Below the pieces are notes generated by a model. It saw nothing but the letters and a program-made list of their open reading frames with translations, ran no database searches and was not told the origin of the DNA. This document shows positions 1-5,425 of a stretch of DNA of 5,425 nt, piece after piece. This stretch comes from 13-1-40CM-64-14 sp036393975 (lineage in GTDB: Bacteria; Sysuimicrobiota; Sysuimicrobiia; Sysuimicrobiales; Kaftiobacteriaceae): NCBI GenBank assembly GCA_036393975.1, contig DASWFZ010000080.1, positions 1 through 5,425 of the forward strand, in the 5' to 3' direction. A program made the translations under genes and the position numbers. Within the stretch, counting starts at the first letter, position 1, and every line of letters begins with the position of its first letter.

Positions 1-50
1 GTCACACGGTGCATGCCGGGCGAGGCGCGACCCAGCGCATGCCCCTCCAC
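1..50 (-). CDS. Possible start of a further downstream gene (partial)
   Basis: A GTG codon at 48-50 lies 8 bases after the TAA of the MetE C-half gene. It opens a frame without stops to the window edge, 16 codons reading MEGHALGRASPGMHRV. An AAAGG at 56-60 sits 5 bases upstream and could serve as ribosome binding site; a second in-frame start, ATG at 12-14, is also possible. Only 50 bases are visible, so an open frame by chance is quite likely and no function can be given. If real, it would be the next gene of the same operon. The competing ATG at 38-40 is in a frame that stops at 2-4. Confidence 0.2.
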   Translation of the reverse strand, partial: MEGHALGRASPGMHRV

Positions 51-58
51 CCCCGCCT

Positions 59-1066
59 TTAGCCCGCGACGCCGGCCGGTCTCCCCCGCGCGCTAGCGAG
101 TTCACTACGCACGAGCTTCGTCGCCAGGACCATGTTCTTCAGTTTGCCTACCGTCTCGTCAACGGCCCGCGTCTTCAAACCGCAGTCGGGCGACACGTAG
201 ACCTGCTGTACAGGAATCACCTTGAGCGTCTTGCGGATGCCGTCGGCAATCTCCTCGATTGATTCGACGCGGTGCGAGTGGGCGTCCACCACGCCCAAGC
301 CGATGTCTTTGGTAAAGGGCTGCTGCCTGAAGGTCTCCAGAAGCGCAAACTCCTCGTTCTTCAGAGCCAGGTCGAGCTGATTGACGGCCAGGCGCAGCAT
401 CGCGGGGTAGACTTTCGGCACATCGCCATAGCAGATGTGGCTCACGGTATAAGCCTTGATGCCGGAGGTGACGATGGCCATCGCCTCGACGGCCAGCTCG
501 AAATCCTCGGCGGGTCGCGTGTGAATGGCCGGCTCATCGATCTGGATGTAGCGCGCGCCCGCGCGTTCGAGGTCGCCGACTTCGTCATGGATCGCCCGAG
601 CAAGTTCTAAGACCAGCGCGCGGCGGGTCGGGTAGTACTCGTTAAACGACCACTCCGCGATTGTGTACGGACCCGTCAGCATCCCCTTCACGGGCCGCAG
701 GGTCAGTGATTGCGCGTACTTGAACCACTCGACCGTGACCGGGTGCCGGCGGCCCACGGGACCCGTGACGACGGGTTTGGGGTAGTACCGGTTCCCATAG
801 GAACGCACCAAGCCGGCAATCGCAAAGCCGTCCATCTCATCGGCGAAGTACGCCACCATGTCCCCGCGGTACTGCTCGCCGTCCACCAGCAGATCGAGAT
901 CGAGGTCTTCTTGGATCTTCACCCACTCGGCGGTCGCACGCCGCTCCAGGGCGGTGAGCTCCTCCTTGGAGATCTGCTTGCGGAGGAACTTCCGTCTCGC
1001 CTCGAGCAGGTACTCAGGCTTGGGATAACTCCCAACGGCTGTCGTGGGGAGGAGGGGCAAGCTCAT
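59..1066 (-). CDS. metE: Cobalamin-independent methionine synthase, catalytic C-terminal-half protein
   Basis: This 335-residue cytoplasmic protein matches the catalytic half of MetE, which moves a methyl group to homocysteine at a zinc site. Visible landmarks are the homocysteine-binding V-G-S at 11-13 and Glu64, DMVAYFAD at 69-76, TGPYTI at 131-136, QIDEPA at 175-180, the H-x-C zinc motif at His210/Cys212, the catalytic-type His263 in DAHSH, and Cys295 in PDCGLKTR. Spacing from His210 to Cys295 equals that of E. coli MetE (H641, C643, E665, H694, C726). The position of Glu665, however, is Ala234, so one zinc ligand is missing. Full MetE has about 750 residues; the N-terminal half is absent here but encoded by the gene just upstream, which overlaps this one by 4 bases (ATGA). 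AAAGGAG at 1074-1080, 7 bases before the ATG, fixes the start. Alternatively it could be one of the folate-independent short MetE-like (Mes) enzymes using another methyl donor. Confidence 0.9.
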   Translation of the reverse strand: MSLPLLPTTAVGSYPKPEYLLEARRKFLRKQISKEELTALERRATAEWVKIQEDLDLDLLVDGEQYRGDMVAYFADEMDGFAIAGLVRSYGNRYYPKPVVTGPVGRRHPVTVEWFKYAQSLTLRPVKGMLTGPYTIAEWSFNEYYPTRRALVLELARAIHDEVGDLERAGARYIQIDEPAIHTRPAEDFELAVEAMAIVTSGIKAYTVSHICYGDVPKVYPAMLRLAVNQLDLALKNEEFALLETFRQQPFTKDIGLGVVDAHSHRVESIEEIADGIRKTLKVIPVQQVYVSPDCGLKTRAVDETVGKLKNMVLATKLVRSELASARGRPAGVAG

Positions 1067-2049
1067 GCCGGGGCTCCTTTTAATGCCGCGGCGGCCGCGC
1101 GGGTCCCTTCCACTAGCCGCTGGAGTTTCCGCCGTGCCACGCCGCGAGGCAAAAATTCCAACCCCGCACTGGGGGCCACCATCAGGCGGTCGGGCGGGAC
1201 GACGGCGCTAATACGCCGGATGGCGGTCAACATCTCGTCTACCGTCTCCAGGCGCGTGTTGCGCGCATCCAGAATCCCGCACATCAATCCCTTGGAAAAC
1301 GGCGCGCGGCGGATGACGTCCCAGTTACGGTAGCCTGCGACAAAATCTAACCCAATGACGTCAAAGGGCAACTCCAGGATCTGGGGGTACACCCCGCCCA
1401 CATCGCCGAAATAGGTGGCCAACACCTTCTGCGCTGTGACACCCTCCGTGAGTGCGCGCATCGCGTCGGCAAAGAGCGGATAGTCGACGGAAGGCACGCA
1501 TAGCGCCGGCTCATCGACCTGGATGACGGTCGCCCCCGCTCCCTGCAGCGCGCGGAGTTCGTGGTTCAGGGCTCGCGCCAGGGCGAGGGCAAAATCGCGC
1601 GGGGAGCGGTAGTGTGTAGTCCGGCCAAGCCAAGCCAGGGTGAACGGACCCGTGACGACCGCCTTAACGGGCCGAGGACTGTTCTGCCGGGCGAACTCGA
1701 AGTCGCGCACGGCAATCGGCGTCTCCCACGCTACTTCTGCTTCGGCCACCGGCTCTCGGAAGTAGATGTTCGTATCGAAGTAGCGCTGCAAACCGTTGAT
1801 GGAAAATCCGCGCAGGCGTCGGGCGAAGTAGGTCTGCCCATCCTCCCACCGGATCTGGCCGTCGGTCAGGAGGTCCACCCCGGCATCCAGTTGATCGCGG
1901 ATCGCCTCCAGGGTAACCTCGTCTTCAATCTGATGGAATTCCGCCTCGGTGATCTGCCCCTTCTGCAGCTTCTCGACCCCACTGCGCCACTTGCCCGGGT
2001 TGGGCATGTCGGGAATCTTAGGGTAGTTGCCGATGACAGTCGAAATCAC
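1063..2049 (-). CDS. MetE N-terminal-half-like protein lacking the zinc site
   Basis: This 328-residue protein has the MetE/UROD-like barrel fold signatures but most resembles the N-terminal, non-catalytic half of full-length MetE. TGPFTLAWLG (about 133-142) corresponds to LGPVTWLWLG of E. coli MetE, VIQVDEPAL (175-183) to WVQIDEPAL, and ATYFGDV (211-217) to TTYFEGV. GILDARN and MVAPSAGL also follow that half. At the zinc-ligand positions of the catalytic half it has Ala211, Tyr213, Asp235 and Ala295, so it cannot bind zinc in the usual way. By analogy it would bind the polyglutamyl folate or support the catalytic partner encoded directly downstream (ATGA overlap). I chose the GTG at 2047-2049 because GGAGG lies 8 bases before it; an earlier in-frame GTG at 2062-2064 would add five residues but has no good binding site. 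The annotation 'methionine synthase' alone would mislead. Family membership is firm; the partner role is inferred. Confidence 0.85.
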   Translation of the reverse strand: MISTVIGNYPKIPDMPNPGKWRSGVEKLQKGQITEAEFHQIEDEVTLEAIRDQLDAGVDLLTDGQIRWEDGQTYFARRLRGFSINGLQRYFDTNIYFREPVAEAEVAWETPIAVRDFEFARQNSPRPVKAVVTGPFTLAWLGRTTHYRSPRDFALALARALNHELRALQGAGATVIQVDEPALCVPSVDYPLFADAMRALTEGVTAQKVLATYFGDVGGVYPQILELPFDVIGLDFVAGYRNWDVIRRAPFSKGLMCGILDARNTRLETVDEMLTAIRRISAVVPPDRLMVAPSAGLEFLPRGVARRKLQRLVEGTRAAAAALKGAPA

Positions 2050-2057
2050 CGCGAGAT

Positions 2058-2062
2058 CCTCC
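2058..2062 (-). promoter_or_regulatory. Ribosome binding site deciding the MetE N-half start
   Basis: GGAGG is separated by 8 bases from the GTG at 2047-2049. It overlaps the alternative upstream GTG at 2062-2064, which makes that longer start unlikely. Confidence 0.65.
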
Positions 2063-2063
2063 A

Positions 2064-2082
2064 CAGACGTCTGGCGCCCAGA
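2064..2082 (-). repeat. Overlapping inverted repeats in the leader of the MetE N-half gene
   Basis: On the coding strand TCTGG-GCG-CCAGA (2070-2082) can form a 5-bp hairpin, while CAGACGTCTG (2064-2073) is a perfect 10-base palindrome using part of the same bases. The two foldings exclude one another and lie directly upstream of the GGAGG. The palindrome could equally be an operator half-site pair. The repeats are seen directly; any regulatory role is inference. Confidence 0.35.
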
Positions 2083-2154
2083 ATCCGTCCGGACCCAGGC
2101 GTCCCTTGAGATCTGTCGTGCCGTCCTACGTTGTTCTTCCCTGCGTACCCGTCA

Positions 2155-2183
2155 AGTGTAAAACCTCACCCCGAGGCGCGCAA
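2155..2183 (-). promoter_or_regulatory. Possible sigma-70-type promoter for the split metE pair
   Basis: TTGCGC (2178-2183) and TACACT (2155-2160) are separated by 17 bases, giving 3/6 and 4/6 matches to the -35 and -10 consensus. They start 2 bases beyond the stop codon of the upstream fusion gene. Transcription would begin near 2148 and leave a leader of about 100 bases before the GTG at 2049. A better -35-like TTGACG at 2150-2155 has no convincing -10 at a proper distance. The 135-base gap, the largest in the cluster, also suggests a separate or additional start of transcription, but read-through from upstream is equally possible. Confidence 0.3.
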
Positions 2184-2184
2184 G

Positions 2185-4068
2185 TTAGGCCTTCACCGGA
2201 GTCCGGGCCAGGCGGACGAGTTCGAGGACGGCATCGAAGCGGCCAAAAGAGGGGATCAGGTAAACACCGCCCACGCGCGCTCGAATCGCCTCCAGCAGCT
2301 CATGCGCGAGGCGGATCCCTTCTTGCCGGCTATCCGGGGATGTGCGCATTCTATCTCGCACCCAACCCGGCACGGCAAAGCCTGGAAGCTCGTTGTGCAA
2401 GAACTCCGCATGGCGGGAACTCACTAGCGGCAGCACGCCGACGAGAATGGGCAGCGGCACGCCCCCTGCCACCTTCGCAAACCTGTCCAGTGCCTCGGGC
2501 TCGTAGATTGGCATCGAGCATACGAAGTCTGCTCCCGCGGCAACCTTGCGTTCCAGCATCCGCGCTTCCTTGTCCAGGTCTTGGGCGGCGAGGTTGAGTG
2601 CGACTCCCACGGTAAACGCAGTCGGCGCGCCGATGGGGTTTCCGGCCACGTCGCGGCCCTGGTTGAAGTCCTTGATGAGCCGCACCAGCCCGGAGGGCTT
2701 CACATCCGACACGGCCGTAGCCGCAGGGTAGTCACCTGCCTGTGGGGGATCCCCGCGCAACACCAAGACGTTGCGCACGCCCACAGCGTGGACGGCCAGC
2801 AGGTCGGATTGCAAGCGCATCAGGTTCCGGTCCCGCGTCGTGAAGTGCAGAATGGTCTCCATCCCGACTTCCGACTGGATGCGGGAGCACATCGCCCACG
2901 GGCTCATGCGCAGCCGCGCCATGGGATTGTCAGCCACATCGATGGTGTCGACCCCGGATTCTTTGAGCCGACGGCATCCATCCAGCTCGCGGCGGTCGGT
3001 GACCCCCCGGGGCGGGTCAATCTCGACAGTGATTACGAAGTGTCTGCCTAATTTGTGGGCCAGAGTGCCCGCTTCCGGCGCGGTGGTGGTCACCGCAGGC
3101 TCGGAGGACGGACGTGGTGAGGGGGTGCTAGCAGACTCGATCACGACGCGCTCGGATGGCACTGCCTGGGCGAGTGCTGCCCTGATCGCAGCGATGTGCT
3201 CGGGAGTGGTTCCGCAGCACCCCCCGATCAGCCGGACACCGAGGGCGGCCAGCTGGCGGGCGTGGTCTGCGATATACGCCGGAGTCGAGAAGTAGATATA
3301 CCGACCCCCGACGTACGCGGGGAAACCGGCATTCGGCATCGCCGATAGGCGGGCGTCGGGCACCTCGGCGGCCATTTGTTGCATGACCTCCAGGATGCCC
3401 TGGGGGCCTACGCTGCAGTTCGCCCCGACCACCTCCACGCCCAACTGCACCAGGGTCCTCGCGATTTCTTGAGGGGTGTGTCCCAGCAGCGTCTTGCCTT
3501 CTTGCGTAAAGGTCATCTGGGCAATTATCGGGACCGTGACCGCCGACCGCACGCCGGAGATGACCTCCAAAAGTTCTCCCAGATCAGAAAACGTCTCCAA
3601 GATGAGGACATCGGCTCCGCCATCGACCAAGGCCGCGGCTTGCTCCGCGAAACTTTCGCGGACCTCCTCGGGTGCCACAGAGCCCAGGGGGGCAATCGGG
3701 CGCCCAATGGGGCCCATCGAGCCGGCGACGAAGACGCTGCGCCCGCTCGCCTCGGCGGCTTCCCGGGCCACGGCAGCGCCCGCCCGGTTGATCTCGGCGA
3801 GGCGGTGCGCGAGGTTGTGTGAAGCGAGCTTGAACCGATTTGCGCCGAAGGTGTTCGTTTCAATCAACTCGGCCCCGCTGGCGATGTAGTCCACGTGGAT
3901 CTGGCGGATCAGCTCAGGCCGGCTGAGGTTCAGCTCATCGAAACACTGATCAAATGGCACCCCGCGCGCATACAGCACGGTCCCCATGGCGCCGTCAGCT
4001 ACCATGACGCCTTGATCCAACCTCGCCAAGAATGGATGTGCTCGGGACGCGGTCCTCGACACGGACAT
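2185..4068 (-). CDS. Bifunctional homocysteine S-methyltransferase / methylenetetrahydrofolate reductase (YitJ type)
   Basis: The 627-residue protein joins two enzymes. Residues about 10-300 form the BHMT/MetH-type zinc homocysteine methyltransferase barrel: DGAMGT (25-30), ETNTFGANR (70-78), GANCSVGP with Cys218, and GGCCGTTP with Cys284/Cys285 as zinc ligands. A Pro/Ser/Thr/Ala-rich linker (about 303-334) leads to an MTHFR domain (about 335-625): VEIDPPR with Glu349, LRGDPP with Asp440, LERKVAAGADF, and the closing YLIPSFGR. MTHFR reduces 5,10-methylene- to 5-methyl-tetrahydrofolate with FAD; the first domain methylates homocysteine to methionine. It lacks the folate- and B12-binding modules of MetH. 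The residue matching E. coli MTHFR Gln183 is Met519, a real anomaly. Start choice: ATG 4066-4068 overlaps the stop of a small upstream ORF (TGATG). GTG 4069-4071 and TTG 4081-4083 are in-frame alternatives, the latter only 1 base after GGAGG. Length is normal for the family. Confidence 0.92.
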   Translation of the reverse strand: MSVSRTASRAHPFLARLDQGVMVADGAMGTVLYARGVPFDQCFDELNLSRPELIRQIHVDYIASGAELIETNTFGANRFKLASHNLAHRLAEINRAGAAVAREAAEASGRSVFVAGSMGPIGRPIAPLGSVAPEEVRESFAEQAAALVDGGADVLILETFSDLGELLEVISGVRSAVTVPIIAQMTFTQEGKTLLGHTPQEIARTLVQLGVEVVGANCSVGPQGILEVMQQMAAEVPDARLSAMPNAGFPAYVGGRYIYFSTPAYIADHARQLAALGVRLIGGCCGTTPEHIAAIRAALAQAVPSERVVIESASTPSPRPSSEPAVTTTAPEAGTLAHKLGRHFVITVEIDPPRGVTDRRELDGCRRLKESGVDTIDVADNPMARLRMSPWAMCSRIQSEVGMETILHFTTRDRNLMRLQSDLLAVHAVGVRNVLVLRGDPPQAGDYPAATAVSDVKPSGLVRLIKDFNQGRDVAGNPIGAPTAFTVGVALNLAAQDLDKEARMLERKVAAGADFVCSMPIYEPEALDRFAKVAGGVPLPILVGVLPLVSSRHAEFLHNELPGFAVPGWVRDRMRTSPDSRQEGIRLAHELLEAIRARVGGVYLIPSFGRFDAVLELVRLARTPVKA

Positions 4069-4100
4069 CACCGGCAGCAGCAAGCCTCCGTCTTCGTCAT
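4068..4100 (-). CDS. Candidate poly-cysteine leader peptide ORF, MTKTEACCCR
   Basis: Ten codons run from ATG (4098-4100) to TGA (4068-4070). Codons 7-9 are three consecutive TGC (Cys), and the stop overlaps the ATG of the homocysteine methyltransferase-MTHFR gene as TGATG. A GGAG lies 8 bases before its ATG, within the last codons of the acyl-CoA dehydrogenase gene, while a strong GGAGG (4085-4089) lies inside the ORF. That GGAGG is 16 bases from the downstream ATG, too far for ordinary initiation, which favours translational coupling. Poly-Cys leader ORFs that tune sulfur-metabolism genes according to cysteine supply are known in mycobacteria. Here the role is inferred from position and composition only; it may be chance, because the ORF is so short. 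Confidence 0.4.
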   Translation of the reverse strand: MTKTEACCCR

Positions 4101-4105
4101 ATATC

Positions 4106-5260
4106 CTACTCCGACTGGTGTGCTTCTAACAGGGACTTGGCGATGATCACACGTTGAATCTCGGACGTGCCCTCGCCGATCTCCGTGAGCTTGACGTCGC
4201 GGTAGTAGCGTTCGACCGAATACTCCTTGATGAGTCCATAGCCGCCATGAATCTGCACGGCCTTCGCAGTCGCGCGGGCCGCCGCTTCGGAGGCATATAA
4301 CTTAGCCATCGCGGCTTCGCGGCGAAACGGTTGGCCGAGGTCTGCTAGCTGTGCGGCACGGAGAACAAGCAGCCAGGCGGCGTCGAGTTCGGTCGCCATG
4401 TCAGCAAGCATGAACTGGATAGCCTGATGTTCCGTCAGGGATTTGCCAAATGCCTTGCGCTGCGATGCGTAGCGGATACTGTCTTCCAGCGCGGCACGGC
4501 CGATTCCGACCGCGAGGGCGCCGATGCCGATCCGCCCCCGCTCGAGCACGCTGAGGGCTTGGTGAAACCCCTCGCCCTCAGGGGCGATCAAGGAATCGGC
4601 GGTAATTGTACAGTCCTCAAAGATGACTTCCGCCGTGTCGCTGGCCCGCACACCTAATTTATCTTCCTTCTTGCCGGCCCGTCGTCCGGGGGCGTCCCGG
4701 TCCACAATAAATGCGGAGATCCCCCTGTGACCCGACTGAGGGTTCGTGCGTGCCATGACCACGTAGACGCCAGCCACGCTCCCCTGCGTGACGAACACCT
4801 TGAACCCGTTCAGCACCCAGTCTGTTCCTCGGCGAATGGCGCGAGTTTGGATTGCGGCGGCATCACTTCCCGCGCCAGGCTCAGTGAGACACCACGCGCC
4901 GAGCGCCGACCCATTGGCTAGGCGAGGAAGATACTTCCGTTTTTGGGCCGGACTGCCGAACTGGAGGATGTGACCGGTGCACAGCGAGTTGTGGGAGGCG
5001 ATTGTCAGACCGATAGACGCATCGCCCCAGGCGATCGCCTCGATCGCCAGGACCGCGGTGAGGAAATCAAGCCCCGCCCCACCCCACTCCTGTGGGACCG
5101 TCAGGCCAAACAGCCCTAAGGCGGCGAGTTTGGGGACAATCGCGTGCGGAAACGTCCCGGCTCGATCCCACGCCGAGGCCTGGGGGCGGAGTTCGGCCGC
5201 AGCGAACTCGCGCACGGTCTGCTGAATCGAGCGCTGGGCGTCATCGAGTTCTATCCGCAC
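4106..5260 (-). CDS. Acyl-CoA dehydrogenase (short/medium-chain-like, FAD-dependent)
   Basis: This 384-residue protein has the normal family length and all three domains: an N-terminal helical domain (1-120), a middle beta domain beginning CLTEPGAGSD (124-133) with KVFVTQG (154-160), and a C-terminal helical domain with RYASQRKAFGKSL (263-275), AVQIHGGYG (334-342) and YRDVKLTEIGEGTSEIQR (353-370). Glu363 in IGEGT is the catalytic base, placed as in short- and medium-chain dehydrogenases. It would oxidise an acyl-CoA to the 2-enoyl-CoA and pass electrons to electron-transfer flavoprotein. The substrate cannot be read from the sequence; short or branched chains are plausible. The GTG start (5258-5260) is supported by GAGGG (5268-5272) 7 bases upstream, and the frame has no other usual start codon before an upstream in-frame TAG. 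Its stop lies 5 bases before the small leader ORF, so co-transcription with the methionine genes is likely, though no metabolic link is evident. Confidence 0.93.
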   Translation of the reverse strand: MRIELDDAQRSIQQTVREFAAAELRPQASAWDRAGTFPHAIVPKLAALGLFGLTVPQEWGGAGLDFLTAVLAIEAIAWGDASIGLTIASHNSLCTGHILQFGSPAQKRKYLPRLANGSALGAWCLTEPGAGSDAAAIQTRAIRRGTDWVLNGFKVFVTQGSVAGVYVVMARTNPQSGHRGISAFIVDRDAPGRRAGKKEDKLGVRASDTAEVIFEDCTITADSLIAPEGEGFHQALSVLERGRIGIGALAVGIGRAALEDSIRYASQRKAFGKSLTEHQAIQFMLADMATELDAAWLLVLRAAQLADLGQPFRREAAMAKLYASEAAARATAKAVQIHGGYGLIKEYSVERYYRDVKLTEIGEGTSEIQRVIIAKSLLEAHQSE

Positions 5261-5267
5261 CTCGGGT

Positions 5268-5272
5268 CCCTC
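5268..5272 (-). promoter_or_regulatory. Ribosome binding site of the acyl-CoA dehydrogenase gene
   Basis: GAGGG lies 7 bases before a GTG start, and no in-frame ATG, GTG or TTG occurs between that GTG and the upstream in-frame TAG. This makes the GTG the only reasonable start. Confidence 0.6.
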
Positions 5273-5306
5273 GCAACCTGCAGGCGCACAGCCATGGGAT
5301 GCGTCC

Positions 5307-5425
5307 TCACTCGACGACTAGCGGCGCCTGATCGCTGATGATCGTGCGTTCCTCGTGAATGAGCTTGCGCAAGGGTTTGGGTAGACTCGTCACGCGCGTA
5401 TGGGTCTCTCCATCGTAAAAGCGCA
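5307..5425 (-). CDS. speE: C-terminal end of a probable spermidine synthase (partial)
   Basis: Only the last 38 codons are inside the window, ending at TGA 5307-5309; the rest lies beyond base 5425. The peptide begins RFYDGETHTRVTSLPKPLRK. It follows the pattern that closes many spermidine synthases, R-[YF]-Y-[ND]-x-E-x-H, then L-P-[KR]-x-[VL]-R about six residues later. Such enzymes transfer an aminopropyl group from decarboxylated S-adenosylmethionine to putrescine, releasing methylthioadenosine. After this motif there is an extra tail of about 16 residues (HEERTIISDQAPLVVE), a little longer than I expect for the family. The gap to the acyl-CoA dehydrogenase start is 46 bases, so both may share a transcript. 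The call rests on a short C-terminal motif only and could be another aminopropyltransferase or an unrelated protein. Confidence 0.5.
   Translation of the reverse strand, partial: RFYDGETHTRVTSLPKPLRKLIHEERTIISDQAPLVVE

Noticed and set aside
11..42. Two copies of GCATGC near the window edge as a possible repeat
   Set aside because: A six-base palindrome occurring twice in 32 bases of GC-rich sequence carries no weight without longer shared flanks.
710..1333. Long plus-strand reading frames (up to 207 codons) opposite the genes
   Set aside because: They lie antisense to well-supported genes, have low-complexity Arg/Gly/His-rich translations and no recognisable motifs; such frames are common opposite GC-rich genes.
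1063..2049. Calling the MetE N-half gene a complete methionine synthase or a pseudogene
   Set aside because: All zinc ligands are missing, so it is not a stand-alone catalyst, yet the frame is intact, has a good ribosome binding site and matches the N-terminal half of MetE in detail, so it is not decayed either.
2160..2176. Terminator-like hairpin after the fusion gene (CCTC-GGGGT-GAGG followed by TTTT on the coding strand)
   Set aside because: The stem is only 4 bp plus a possible G-U pair and the T run is four bases, too weak to call an intrinsic terminator; it also lies inside the putative promoter spacer.
4069..4083. TTG (4081-4083) as start of the methyltransferase-MTHFR gene
   Set aside because: GGAGG ends 1 base before it, leaving no room for normal initiation, and the family normally begins close to the first barrel motif, which the ATG at 4066-4068 already allows.

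Overview
The window is a compact stretch of GC-rich (above 60% by eye) bacterial DNA in which every gene I can support reads on the minus strand, so the gene order runs from base 5425 down to base 1. GTG starts, short gaps and a 4-base stop/start overlap fit a dense bacterial chromosome. The sequence does not fix the phylum. The homocysteine methyltransferase-MTHFR fusion and the split cobalamin-independent methionine synthase suggest a Gram-positive, Chloroflexota-like, Thermus-like or uncultivated lineage rather than an enteric proteobacterium; this is inference.

In transcription order: (1) the last 38 codons of a probable spermidine synthase (5307-5425); (2) an acyl-CoA dehydrogenase with the usual catalytic Glu (4106-5260); (3) a tiny candidate leader ORF, MTKTEACCCR, with three consecutive Cys codons, whose stop overlaps the next start as TGATG (4068-4100); (4) a bifunctional homocysteine S-methyltransferase / methylenetetrahydrofolate reductase (2185-4068); (5) an intergenic leader of about 135 bases with a possible promoter and small inverted repeats; (6) a zinc-less protein resembling the N-terminal half of MetE (1063-2049); (7) a protein resembling the catalytic C-terminal half of MetE (59-1066), overlapping gene 6 as ATGA; and (8) a possible next reading frame that leaves the window at base 1.

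Genes 4, 6 and 7 form a methionine-regeneration cluster. The MTHFR domain makes 5-methyl-tetrahydrofolate, and two unrelated zinc-type systems (the BHMT/MetH-like domain and the split MetE) could pass a methyl group to homocysteine. The probable spermidine synthase is also linked to this cycle, because it consumes decarboxylated S-adenosylmethionine. The acyl-CoA dehydrogenase has no obvious role in it.

The main oddities are the poly-Cys leader ORF, a MetE divided into two genes in the same N-then-C order as the fused enzyme, an Ala where the catalytic half should carry its zinc-binding Glu, and a Met where the MTHFR domain should carry its folate-contacting Gln. I see no mobile element, CRISPR array, tRNA or rRNA. 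No gene-free stretch exceeds about 135 bases.
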